Positions 1 through 8,205 of a DNA stretch of 64,000 nucleotides are shown piece by piece; the stretch's first letter is position 1; each line of letters begins with the position of its first letter. The notes below the pieces were generated by a model. That model searched no databases, had not been told where the DNA came from, and saw only the letters and a list, made by a program, of their open reading frames with translations. Origin of the DNA: Bacteroidales bacterium UBA4814 (lineage in GTDB: Bacteria > Bacteroidota > Bacteroidia > Bacteroidales > UBA7960); assembly GCA_002402465.1 (NCBI GenBank), contig DHFW01000004.1, positions 1-64,000 of the forward strand. The letters run 5' to 3'. Both the position numbers and the translations under genes were made by a program.

Positions 1-12
1 AAACAAAAATAA

Positions 13-1044
13 ATGAAGTACAGACAATTAGGAAAATCCGGATTAATGGTATCCGAACTTTGCTTCGGAGCCATGAGTTTTGGCGGTGATGGCTACTGGA
101 AAGTAGTAGGTGCGTTGGATTATCCAAGCAGTAAAAAATTAGTGGATATGGCTCTTGATGCCGGCGTTAACTTTTTTGACACGGCAGATGTTTATTCACA
201 CGGTCAATCCGAAGAAATCCTTGGAAAAGCCATTAAAGAGAAACGCAATGAAATTGTGCTTGCCACCAAAGTAAGAGGTCGGATGAGCAAGGATATCAAC
301 GATGTTGGCTTGTCGCGCAAACACATCATCGATAGCTGCAACCAGAGCTTAAAAAGATTGGGCACCGACTACATCGACCTTTATGTGATGCACAGTTTTG
401 ATCCGATTACCCCGCTTGAAGAAACTTTGGGAGCTTTATCGGATTTGGTTCATCAGGGAAAAGTGAGGTACATCGGCGCGAGTAATTTCACGGCATGGCA
501 GTTGATGAAAGCATTGGCCGTATCGAAAGAAAATCATTTTGAAAAATTTATTTCGCTGCAAGCTATTTATTCGCTTATTTCGAGAGATGTAGAATATGAA
601 TTGGTTCCTTTGCTCCTGGATCAGGGTCTGGGATTAACGCCATGGTCGCCGCTGGGAGGGGGTTTCCTGACAGGAAAATACCGGAAAGACAAACCCATGC
701 CCGAAGATTCCAGGAGGACCAAAGAGCAACAAAACTTTATCCCGATAGATTTGGATAAAGGCTATGCTATAGTTGATGCCCTGGAAGAAATTGCCAACAA
801 CCACAAAGCCAGCATTTCGCAGGCAGCATTAAATTATCTGCTCCAAAAACCAGCGGTTTCGTCTGTTTTAATTGGCGCCACCAAACCGCATCAATTGGAA
901 GACAACCTGAAAGCTACAAACTGGGAAATGAGCCCGGAGGAAGTAAGCCGATTGGATGAACTGAGCAAATTAAACCCAATTTATCCGCATTGGATGCTCC
1001 AATTTACCTATATGGACAGAACAAGTGTTGAAAATTTCTTTTAA
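13..1044 (+). CDS. Aldo/keto reductase
   Basis: A 343-residue NAD(P)H-dependent oxidoreductase of the aldo/keto reductase superfamily, predicted to be a cytoplasmic TIM barrel reducing aldehydes or ketones. The expected catalytic tetrad is visible as D56 and Y61 (in FFDTADVYSHG), K86 (LATKVRG) and H127 (YVMHSFD). The C-terminal part has the cofactor-phosphate-type segment SSVLIGATKPHQLEDNL. Length fits the family (about 320-345). The ATG lies only 12 nt from the window edge, so its promoter is not seen. It is followed by two other redox genes on the same strand, which suggests a small redox or detoxification group. The substrate cannot be told from the sequence. Confidence 0.9.
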   Translation: MKYRQLGKSGLMVSELCFGAMSFGGDGYWKVVGALDYPSSKKLVDMALDAGVNFFDTADVYSHGQSEEILGKAIKEKRNEIVLATKVRGRMSKDINDVGLSRKHIIDSCNQSLKRLGTDYIDLYVMHSFDPITPLEETLGALSDLVHQGKVRYIGASNFTAWQLMKALAVSKENHFEKFISLQAIYSLISRDVEYELVPLLLDQGLGLTPWSPLGGGFLTGKYRKDKPMPEDSRRTKEQQNFIPIDLDKGYAIVDALEEIANNHKASISQAALNYLLQKPAVSSVLIGATKPHQLEDNLKATNWEMSPEEVSRLDELSKLNPIYPHWMLQFTYMDRTSVENFF

Positions 1045-1168
1045 TAAGTTAAAGCAAATCATTGATTAACTGCTCAGTATATGTTGCCGGGGCGCTTAAT
1101 AGCATAATTTGAACAGATGATGTTGGTAACTTTTAGAACCATAAACGGGTAAAGGACTTTGCCGGAAA

Positions 1169-1201
1169 TTTGCTTTGACAAAGATGCAGAAATTATCTTT
1201 A
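1169..1201 (+). promoter_or_regulatory. Weak Bacteroidota-type promoter before the flavin oxidoreductase gene
   Basis: A TTTG at 1169-1172 and TATCTTTA at 1194-1201 resemble the -33 and -7 boxes (TTTG, about 19 nt, TAnnTTTG). Spacing is 21 nt and the last base of the -7 box is A instead of G, so the match is imperfect. A second TTTG at 1174-1177 gives 16 nt spacing. The start codon is 39 nt downstream. Confidence 0.3.
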
Positions 1202-1240
1202 TGGAAGGTTTTACCGCTGACATGCGGGATAATGTAACAT

Positions 1241-2296
1241 ATGAAAAAGAACATTGAATTTGGCATTTCTACCTTTGCCGAAGTTATGCCCGACCCACAT
1301 ACGGGCGTAACTATATCGCAAGCAGAACGCATTCGACAAGTCGTTGATGACATTGTCTTAGCTGACGAGTTAGGAGTTGATTTTTATGGTGTAGGCGAAC
1401 ATCATCGACCAGAATTTGCAGTTTCAACGCCAGCAATAGTGCTGGCTGCGGCTGCGCAAACAACCAAACACATTACATTGGGTAGTGCCGTTACAGTTTT
1501 ATCGACCAGCGACCCTATTCGTGTTTATCAAAACTTTGCAACAATTGACGCAATCAGTAATGGACGAGCAGAGTTGTTGGTTGGGCGTGGAGCATTTACA
1601 GAATCGTTTCCTTTGTTTGGTTTCGACCTCAATCAATACGATTTACTGTTTGATGAACGACTTGAATTGTTACTTAAAGCAAGAGACAACGAGTTTGTTA
1701 CTTGGAGCGGAAAAACCCGAAGCCCAATTAATAACTTAGGTATTTATCCACGCACCGAAAAACCATTAAACATATCTTTGGCCTTGGGTGGTTCGCGGAG
1801 TACAGTTATTAAAGCTGCAAAACTTGGACTTCCAGCGGTTTTGGCTATGTTGGGTGGCAACATTGTTGATTTCAATAATTACGCAAAACTGTATCGCGCA
1901 GTGGCACAAGAAAGTGGGCACAATTCGAATAACTTAAAATTTAGTGTTCATGCACACGGATTTGTGCTTAACGACAACAAAGAAACTGTCGACACATTTT
2001 TTCCATACTTGCAGTATTACAGAAATCACTTATTGGGAGAACGTGGTCTTCCACCTTACACCAGAGAACAATACGATGATGATCGTTCAGAAGAAAAAGG
2101 GTTGTTTGTTGGTGGCCCTGAAGAAGTTGCAGACAAAATCATGCTGCTTATCAAACATTTGAACATTGACAGGTTTATCATTCAAATGCCTTTGGCAACC
2201 ATGCCCCACGATATTGTTAAAGAAGCAATCAGAGTCTATGCGTCAAAAGTAATCCCGCTTGTTAAAGAGAAAATTGAAGCTCAAGGCCAATTTTAA
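1241..2296 (+). CDS. LLM class (luciferase-like) flavin-dependent oxidoreductase
   Basis: A 351-residue protein of the bacterial luciferase-like TIM-barrel family, which uses FMN/F420 and usually acts as a monooxygenase or reductase. Seen directly: an N-terminal segment FGISTFAEV, the family-typical YGVGEHHRPEF, ITLGSAVTVLSTSDPIRVYQ, and RAELLVGRGAF around residues 105-125, followed by a C-terminal helix rich in charged residues. Such motifs are common in the LLM subfamily annotated as YhbW or alkanal monooxygenase-like. Base composition is clearly more AT-rich than the following housekeeping genes. The gene ends 30 nt before the DsbA-like gene and is probably co-transcribed with it. The substrate is unknown. 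Confidence 0.85.
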   Translation: MKKNIEFGISTFAEVMPDPHTGVTISQAERIRQVVDDIVLADELGVDFYGVGEHHRPEFAVSTPAIVLAAAAQTTKHITLGSAVTVLSTSDPIRVYQNFATIDAISNGRAELLVGRGAFTESFPLFGFDLNQYDLLFDERLELLLKARDNEFVTWSGKTRSPINNLGIYPRTEKPLNISLALGGSRSTVIKAAKLGLPAVLAMLGGNIVDFNNYAKLYRAVAQESGHNSNNLKFSVHAHGFVLNDNKETVDTFFPYLQYYRNHLLGERGLPPYTREQYDDDRSEEKGLFVGGPEEVADKIMLLIKHLNIDRFIIQMPLATMPHDIVKEAIRVYASKVIPLVKEKIEAQGQF

Positions 2297-2326
2297 ACGG
2301 CAGATTCTTGTTTTCACTAACTATTT

Positions 2327-3094
2327 ATGGGCATAAAAAACGAAAAAATTAAAAAAATGGAAACAACAACGAATGTAATCCCGAAAATGAAAGTAGAAAT
2401 ATGGAGCGATGTTATGTGTCCCTTCTGCTATATCGGTAAACGAAAATTCGAATCCGCATTATCACAATTTGAGCATCAAAATAATGTTGAAATCATTTGG
2501 CACAGTTTTCAGCTTGCACCAGATTTAAAAACCCAACCTGATAAGAACGTATATCAGTTCTTAGCCGAACACAAAGGAATGAGCATTGAGCAAGCCAAAG
2601 GGATGGATGACCAAATAACCCTAATGGCAAAGGGGGTAGGTTTGGTTTATAATTTTGATAAATCCATTGTGGCAAATTCATTTAATGCACATCGATTTAC
2701 CCATTTTGCAAAGCAATACGGAAAACAAAATGAAGTGGAAGAGCTGCTTTTTCGCTCCTATTTTACCGATGGGAAAAACATAGATGATTATGCAACGCTC
2801 ATTCAATGTGGAGAAGAAGCAGGTTTGGATACTACCGCTCTCAAAATCGCTTTGGAAAATGGAAGCTATGCTGACGAAGTGCGAAAGGATATTTACGAAG
2901 CACAACAATTGGGTGTGCGTGGGGTGCCGTTTTTTGTATTCAATAGAAAATATGCCATATCGGGAGCACAGGAAAGCAAAGTATTTTTGGAAACGCTTGA
3001 AAAATCCTTTGCAGAATGGAGAAAAGAAAATCCTGAAACTGCTTTGGAAGTAATTGAAGGAAAAGTATGCACACCGCAAGGCGAATGTAAATAG
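2327..3094 (+). CDS. DsbA family oxidoreductase (FrnE-like)
   Basis: A 255-residue thioredoxin-fold protein of the DsbA/FrnE group. The core starts with KVEIWSDVMCPFCYIG; the active-site pair is C31 and C34 (CPFC). The cis-proline loop is visible as GVRGVPFFVF near residue 198. No signal peptide is seen, so a cytoplasmic disulfide isomerase/oxidoreductase or 2-hydroxychromene isomerase-like role is likely, as is known for FrnE. Three in-frame ATGs (2327, 2357, 2390) are possible; family alignment favours a start near 2390, but the longest frame is given. It follows the flavin oxidoreductase by 30 nt. A further cysteine pair at the C-terminus (VCTPQGEC) resembles the extra C-terminal CXXXXC motif reported for FrnE. 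Confidence 0.85.
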   Translation: MGIKNEKIKKMETTTNVIPKMKVEIWSDVMCPFCYIGKRKFESALSQFEHQNNVEIIWHSFQLAPDLKTQPDKNVYQFLAEHKGMSIEQAKGMDDQITLMAKGVGLVYNFDKSIVANSFNAHRFTHFAKQYGKQNEVEELLFRSYFTDGKNIDDYATLIQCGEEAGLDTTALKIALENGSYADEVRKDIYEAQQLGVRGVPFFVFNRKYAISGAQESKVFLETLEKSFAEWRKENPETALEVIEGKVCTPQGECK

Positions 3095-3335
3095 CAACAT
3101 CTTAAATCGCTTTTTAATTTTTTCACCGACACGCCACCCGACACAGGTGACCCTAACCTAACAACGGTTGACCTCGGACGTCAGAACCACAGCCGCTAAT
3201 CGAGCAGACGGCCGGTGAGCCCTTAAGCTGTTAACCAAACATGCAAACAACTTTCTGCAGCCACCCGTAATAAGTCTATCCAGTAATTATTTTCCGTTTT
3301 TTCCTGGTGATAACTCAATTCCACAAGATTTAACA

Positions 3336-3365
3336 TTTCAAAAAAAATCTATTTGATTATATTTG
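3336..3365 (+). promoter_or_regulatory. Bacteroidota-type promoter of the decarboxylase gene
   Basis: TTTC at 3336-3339 and a perfect -7 match TATATTTG at 3358-3365, with 18 nt between them. This fits the TTTG/TAnnTTTG pattern except for one base in the -33 box. Transcription would begin near 3370, giving a leader of about 90 nt that contains the inverted repeat at 3375-3434. Confidence 0.55.
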
Positions 3366-3374
3366 TAAGTTCAT

Positions 3375-3434
3375 TGAAAAAGTAAGTCATTTGGATTTGG
3401 CTTTTTTTTCAAAAGTAACTCACTTACTTTTTCA
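3375..3434 (+). promoter_or_regulatory. 13-bp inverted repeat in the leader of the decarboxylase gene
   Basis: TGAAAAAGTAAGT at 3375-3387 is exactly complementary in reverse to ACTTACTTTTTCA at 3422-3434, with a 34-nt loop that contains an eight-T run. It sits just after the predicted transcription start and 27 nt before the start codon. It could be a leader hairpin or a spaced operator. The repeat itself is seen directly; its role is inferred. Confidence 0.5.
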
Positions 3435-3461
3435 TTTCATTTAAAACTGAATTCGCAGAAA

Positions 3462-4859
3462 ATGAAAAACAAATATATCGACCTGATTGAACAGACTTTT
3501 GAGTTTCCGCAGGAAGAGTTTAAGGTGATTGACAACGAGTTGTATTTTCACGATATCTGCCTGATGGATATCATTAAACAATATGGCACACCGCTTAAGA
3601 TTAATTACCTTCCCAAAATAAGCCAGCAGATACAAAAGGCCAAGCGAATGTTTAATGTGGCCATGGCCCGGGTCGACTATAAGGGCGAATACAATTATTG
3701 TTACTGCACAAAAAGTTCACATTTCAACTATGTGCTCGAAGAAGCCCTTAAAAACGATATTCACATCGAAACATCTTCAGCTTTCGACATTTACATTGTG
3801 GAGGAGCTTTACAACCTGGGTTTGATAGACCGCAACAAATTCATTGTTTGCAATGGTTTTAAAAGGCCCCTATACACCCAGAAAATCAGTGAGCTGATCA
3901 ATAATGGTTTCGAAAACACCATACCCGTAATCGACAACAAGAACGAAATTAAGGCTTATGAGGAGCTTATCGATAAGGACAAGAAAGTGCAGCTTGGTAT
4001 TCGCATTGCCGCTGAAGAGGAGCCCATGTTCGAATTTTATACCTCACGTCTGGGTATTCGCTACAACGACATTGTGCCCTACTACCGCGAAAAGATTGAA
4101 AAAAACCCGCGCTTTAACCTGAAAATGCTACACTTCTTTATCAATACCGGCATTAAGGACAACGCCTATTACTGGAACGAACTCTCGAAGTGTGTAAACG
4201 TATATTGCGACCTGAAGAAAATCTGCCCCGAACTCGACAGCCTGAACATTGGTGGTGGTTTCCCCATTAAGAACTCACTTGCTTTTGAGTACGACTACGA
4301 GTACATGACCGAGGAGATCGTGGCCCAGATCAAGAACATTTGCAACCAGAACGGAGTGCAGGAACCCCACATTTTCACCGAGTTTGGCGCCTTTACCGTG
4401 GGCGAAAGCGGTGCCGTACTTTACTCCATACTCGACCAGAAGCAGCAGAACGACCGTGAGCACTGGAACATGATCGACAGCAGTTTTATGACCACCCTTC
4501 CCGACATTTGGGCTGCCAAACAACGCTTTATTTTACTTGCCATTAACAACTGGGACAGCGAATACCAGCGCGTTAACCTGGGCGGGCTTACCTGCGACAG
4601 CCAGGATTACTATAATGCCGAAGCCCATGCCAATGCCATCTTTTTGCCCAAGATCCGCGAAGGCAACACCCAGTATATTGGCATGTTTCACACCGGCGCT
4701 TACCAGGAAAGCCTGGGCGGATTCGGAGGCATACAGCATTGCCTCATTCCCGCACCCAAGCAGGTAATCATCGACAAGGATGACGAAGGCGAATACACCA
4801 CCAAACTCTTTGCCAAGGAGCAAAGCTACAAATCGATGCTCAAAACCCTGGGCTTTTGA
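3462..4859 (+). CDS. PLP-dependent decarboxylase, arginine decarboxylase-like (fold type III)
   Basis: A 465-residue alanine-racemase-fold decarboxylase. Seen: TPLKINYLPKI at the N-terminus; K84 in YCYCTKSS, where the PLP-binding lysine is expected; ETSSAFD; LNIGGGFPI near residue 262 as the phosphate-binding glycine loop; and EFGAFTVGESG and GGLTCDSQDYY in the C-terminal domain, the latter matching the CDS/D motif of the active site. The length is that of the short arginine decarboxylase form common in Bacteroidota, rather than the 630-residue SpeA. The likely product is agmatine, feeding polyamine synthesis; diaminopimelate or carboxynorspermidine decarboxylase activity cannot be excluded. 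The gene has its own promoter, a leader hairpin and a terminator, so it is probably monocistronic. Confidence 0.8.
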   Translation: MKNKYIDLIEQTFEFPQEEFKVIDNELYFHDICLMDIIKQYGTPLKINYLPKISQQIQKAKRMFNVAMARVDYKGEYNYCYCTKSSHFNYVLEEALKNDIHIETSSAFDIYIVEELYNLGLIDRNKFIVCNGFKRPLYTQKISELINNGFENTIPVIDNKNEIKAYEELIDKDKKVQLGIRIAAEEEPMFEFYTSRLGIRYNDIVPYYREKIEKNPRFNLKMLHFFINTGIKDNAYYWNELSKCVNVYCDLKKICPELDSLNIGGGFPIKNSLAFEYDYEYMTEEIVAQIKNICNQNGVQEPHIFTEFGAFTVGESGAVLYSILDQKQQNDREHWNMIDSSFMTTLPDIWAAKQRFILLAINNWDSEYQRVNLGGLTCDSQDYYNAEAHANAIFLPKIREGNTQYIGMFHTGAYQESLGGFGGIQHCLIPAPKQVIIDKDDEGEYTTKLFAKEQSYKSMLKTLGF

Positions 4860-4892
4860 TGGCAGCGGCTTTCGCCGAAAATATTTTTCAGG

Positions 4893-4920
4893 GGGAACTA
4901 AGAGGTTCCCTTTTTCGTTT
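4893..4920 (+). terminator. Intrinsic terminator after the decarboxylase gene
   Basis: GGGAAC at 4893-4898 pairs with GTTCCC at 4905-4910 around a 6-nt loop, followed directly by TTTTT. It lies about 35 nt after the stop codon on the same strand. Confidence 0.75.
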
Positions 4921-4954
4921 AATGTTTGTTGGCAGACGGGCAAGCCGCTTATAT

Positions 4955-4985
4955 TTTCTGCTTTACAATACTTTTCTTAATTTTG
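4955..4985 (+). promoter_or_regulatory. Bacteroidota-type promoter of ftsK-lolA
   Basis: TTTC at 4955-4958 and TAATTTTG at 4978-4985, spaced by exactly 19 nt. Only one base of the -33 box deviates from TTTG/TAnnTTTG. The ftsK start codon is 29 nt downstream. Confidence 0.6.
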
Positions 4986-5014
4986 CAGGTCTTTAAACAC
5001 ATTCCAAAAACCGG

Positions 5015-7513
5015 ATGCAGAACAAGCCCAGAAACATAAAAAGAAACACTTTCAAGGCCAAAAAGCAAAAACGAAGCGACCTGGAAGGCAACGAGCTATC
5101 CGTAAAATCTTTCAGGGAATTTTTGCGCAGCAAGCGGCTTCGCAAAACGGCAGGCCTCTTTTTCATCCTGCTGTCGGTATTTATGCTCCTTTCGTTTGTC
5201 TCCTACCTTTTCAGCTGGAAAGCCGATGACGATTTGCTCAACGGAAAGGTATTCAACTGGGAACTGCTGGTCGATTCTACTATTGTGGCCGATAATATGA
5301 TGGGGCGACTGGGAGCTATTGCAGCCCACCTGTTTATTAAGAAGTGGTTTGGCATTTCCTCATTTTTGTTCATCCTCATGTTTTTTGTGGCAGGCTTTCG
5401 CTGGCTTTTTGGCCACAGCCTGATGCCTGCCTGGAAAACCCTGCGCTATTCGCTTTTTTTCCTGGTTTGGGTGTCGATATTTTTCGGGGCGGTAATCCAG
5501 TCGGGGCCCTGGCTTTTGCTGGGCGGCACCTTTGGCTACCAGGCCAGCCTGTGGCTTAAAGGCATTGTGGGCGGCTTTGGCACTGCCCTGGTATTGCTGT
5601 TTTCGCTGGGCACCTTCCTGATCGTTGCCTTCGACCCCAACTTTGTGGCCCTGGGCCAGTTTTTCAGCCAGCTTTTTTCCCGCAAGGGAAGACCAGACAA
5701 AATGAAAGCCGAGCCCGACCCGGGTTTTGTGGCTGACGAAGGTGAAACATTGCGGAATGAGAGCCAGCAGGTAACGCACGACTCTGAAGCAGAACATCAG
5801 GAGGATGCCTTCCCCATGGAGATTGACCTGGGTGCCAGTGAGCCCGAGGTGACAAACCCGGCCGCTGGAATTGCAGAAACCGCCGATGCCATTGGCCCGC
5901 AGCTTGAAATTGTGGAAGGCGATGGCAAGATTACCGGGAACAACTACCAGGCCATCGACGATCCCAACCAGTTCAATGCCGACAGTGACATGCCCGACTT
6001 GTCGCACCTGGGCGAATACGACCCCACGCTCGATCTTCCCCGGTATCAGATTCCTGAACTTAACCTGCTCGACGACCGCGGAAGCAGCTCCATACAGGTG
6101 AACAAGCAGGAGCTCGAAGCCAACAAAAACAAGATCATCGATACGCTCAACAACTACTCTATACAAATTGAGCGCATCAAGGCCACCGTGGGTCCCACTG
6201 TTACGCTTTACGAAATTATTCCCGCGCCGGGCGTTCGCATTTCTCGCATCCGCAACCTCGAAAACGACATTGCGCTGAGCCTTTCGGCATTGGGCATTCG
6301 TATCATCGCCCCCATCCCCGGAAGGGGAACCATTGGTATTGAAGTACCCAACAGCAGTCCTGAAATCGTTTCCATGCGTTCCATCCTGGCCAGCGAGAAG
6401 TTTCAGAACTCAACCTTTGAGCTGCCTATTGGTCTGGGGAAAACCATTGCCAACGAAACCTTTATCACTGACCTCACCAAGATGCCACACCTGCTGATGG
6501 CCGGCGCCACCGGGCAGGGCAAGTCGGTGGGTCTGAATGCCATATTGGCTTCTATCCTTTATAAGAAACACCCCTCGCAGGTAAAGTTTATCCTGGTAGA
6601 CCCCAAAAAGGTTGAGCTGACCCTGTTTTCGAAAATTGAACGTCACTTCCTGGCCAAGCTGCCCGATGCCGAAGAAGCCATTGTGACCGATACGCGGCAG
6701 GTGATACGCACCCTGAATTCGCTAACCATTGAAATGGACAACCGCTACGACCTGCTCAAGGACGCCCAGGTGCGCAACATTAAGGAATACAACGCCAAGT
6801 TTGTGGAGCGCCGGCTCAACCCCAACCACGGCCACCGATACCTGCCCTACATCATTTTATTTATTGATGAGTTTGCCGACCTGATCATGACCGCGGGCAA
6901 AGAGATTGAGCTTCCTATTGCGCGCCTTGCACAGCTTTCTCGTGCCGTGGGCCTGCACCTGATTATAGCCACTCAACGCCCTTCGGTAAACATCATTACA
7001 GGAACCATCAAAGCCAACTTCCCGGCACGCATTGCTTTCCGGGTAACCTCCAAGATCGACTCGCGCACCATCCTCGACAGTGGCGGTGCAGAGCAGCTCA
7101 TTGGCAGGGGCGATATGCTACTGTCGACCGGGAGCGACCTCATTCGCCTGCAGTGCGCCTTTATCGACACCCCCGAAATTGAACGCATCACCGAGTTTAT
7201 TGGTTCACAACGCGCATATCCCGACGCGTTTCACCTGCCTGAATACTACGATGAAGACAGCGGTGACGCCGAGCCCATCGACCCCTCTGAACGCGACGAC
7301 CTGTTTGAGGATGCCGCCAGGATTATCGTTTCAACGCAGCAGGGATCTACCTCGCTGCTGCAGCGAAAGTTGAAGCTGGGCTACAACAGGGCCGGCCGGA
7401 TTATTGATCAGCTCGAGGCCGCCGGAATTGTGGGTCCTTTTGAAGGCAGCAAGGCTCGAGAAGTAAAAATCAAAGACCCCGTGCTTTTGGAACAGATTTT
7501 GCGTGGCGAATAG
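5015..7513 (+). CDS. ftsK: DNA translocase FtsK
   Basis: An 832-residue membrane-anchored DNA pump that clears and resolves chromosome termini at the division septum. The basic N-terminus is followed by four or five hydrophobic segments (about residues 45-215), an acidic linker (about 215-340), and the motor: Walker A GATGQGKS near 497-505, DPKKVEL, and Walker B ILFIDEFADL near 615-624, then AQLSRAVGLHLIIATQRPSV. The C-terminal about 70 residues form the winged-helix gamma domain (TSLLQRKLKLGYNRAGRIID), which in this family reads KOPS-like DNA sites. Length is typical for Bacteroidota FtsK. It carries its own promoter and leads directly into lolA. Confidence 0.96.
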   Translation: MQNKPRNIKRNTFKAKKQKRSDLEGNELSVKSFREFLRSKRLRKTAGLFFILLSVFMLLSFVSYLFSWKADDDLLNGKVFNWELLVDSTIVADNMMGRLGAIAAHLFIKKWFGISSFLFILMFFVAGFRWLFGHSLMPAWKTLRYSLFFLVWVSIFFGAVIQSGPWLLLGGTFGYQASLWLKGIVGGFGTALVLLFSLGTFLIVAFDPNFVALGQFFSQLFSRKGRPDKMKAEPDPGFVADEGETLRNESQQVTHDSEAEHQEDAFPMEIDLGASEPEVTNPAAGIAETADAIGPQLEIVEGDGKITGNNYQAIDDPNQFNADSDMPDLSHLGEYDPTLDLPRYQIPELNLLDDRGSSSIQVNKQELEANKNKIIDTLNNYSIQIERIKATVGPTVTLYEIIPAPGVRISRIRNLENDIALSLSALGIRIIAPIPGRGTIGIEVPNSSPEIVSMRSILASEKFQNSTFELPIGLGKTIANETFITDLTKMPHLLMAGATGQGKSVGLNAILASILYKKHPSQVKFILVDPKKVELTLFSKIERHFLAKLPDAEEAIVTDTRQVIRTLNSLTIEMDNRYDLLKDAQVRNIKEYNAKFVERRLNPNHGHRYLPYIILFIDEFADLIMTAGKEIELPIARLAQLSRAVGLHLIIATQRPSVNIITGTIKANFPARIAFRVTSKIDSRTILDSGGAEQLIGRGDMLLSTGSDLIRLQCAFIDTPEIERITEFIGSQRAYPDAFHLPEYYDEDSGDAEPIDPSERDDLFEDAARIIVSTQQGSTSLLQRKLKLGYNRAGRIIDQLEAAGIVGPFEGSKAREVKIKDPVLLEQILRGE

Positions 7514-7535
7514 AAATCAGAAAATAATCAATCTA

Positions 7536-8195
7536 ATGAAGAAATATTCCACTTTTACTTTTTTGTTCTTTCTTTCCATTTCATTTGTTTTTTCACAATC
7601 ATCGCAAGACCGTGCCGCCGAGGCCAGGGGCGAACAGCTGTTGAAAGAAGCCAGCCAGCAAATTAAAAGTTTCCGCTCCCTGAAGATTCATTTTACTTAC
7701 GAGATGGATAATCCTCAGTTAAAGGTAAATGAAAACATGAAGGGCGAGTTACTCTCGCAAGGCGACCGATTCCATATGTTACTCGATGGCAATTTGTTTA
7801 TTTCTGATGGAGTAAACACCTGGTCGTACCTCAAAGAAATGAACGAAGTGTATGTGAACCTGCTCGAGAACAGCGAAGGCGGCCTCACTCCCACTTCCAT
7901 TATCGAGGAGTTCGAAACCCAGTTTCGCGCAAAGTACATCAGGCAGGAAACATATAAAGGGAAAAAGGTTGAGATTATAGACCTGGTTCCTAACACTCCC
8001 CAGCCATTTTACAAATACCGCGTAGCCCTGGATGCAGCCAGCAAAATGCTGGTTTACACCATTGCCTACGACCGCGAAGGCGGAACCTACACCTATAGCA
8101 TCGACCGTGTTGAACCCAATGCCAGCATACCTGCCGGACAGTTTACTTTCAACGCTTCACTTTTCCCCGGTGTTGAGGTGATTGATTTGCGCTAA
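7536..8195 (+). CDS. lolA: Outer-membrane lipoprotein carrier protein LolA
   Basis: A 219-residue periplasmic protein that carries lipoproteins from the inner to the outer membrane. A Sec signal peptide is clear (KKYSTFTFLFFLSISFVFSQ). The body has the LolA-like beta pattern with FRSLKIHFTYEM, GELLSQGDRFHMLL and GVNTWSYLKEMNEVYV. An in-frame GTG at 7503 overlaps ftsK, but the ATG at 7536 gives the proper signal peptide and was chosen. It lies 22 nt after ftsK and is likely co-transcribed, an arrangement I recall as common in this phylum. LolB is generally absent from the phylum. Confidence 0.88.
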   Translation: MKKYSTFTFLFFLSISFVFSQSSQDRAAEARGEQLLKEASQQIKSFRSLKIHFTYEMDNPQLKVNENMKGELLSQGDRFHMLLDGNLFISDGVNTWSYLKEMNEVYVNLLENSEGGLTPTSIIEEFETQFRAKYIRQETYKGKKVEIIDLVPNTPQPFYKYRVALDAASKMLVYTIAYDREGGTYTYSIDRVEPNASIPAGQFTFNASLFPGVEVIDLR

Positions 8196-8205
8196 ATCAA
8201 AAGAC

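Larger units (their letters stand above)
3095..3461. other. 367-nt intergenic region with GC-rich patch, promoter and inverted repeat
   Basis: No gene is recognised here. About 3122-3260 is a GC-rich stretch unlike the AT-rich flanks; it carries no convincing reading frame and I could not identify it as an RNA gene or integron site. From about 3330 the sequence becomes AT-rich and holds a good promoter match and a 13-bp inverted repeat, both annotated separately, which belong to the downstream decarboxylase gene. Confidence 0.6.

Noticed and set aside
3122..3260. GC-rich patch considered as an integron attC site or structured RNA
   Set aside because: One RYYYAAC-like core (ACCTAAC) is present, but no matching GTTRRRY core or extended imperfect palindrome was found, and no known RNA motif was recognised.
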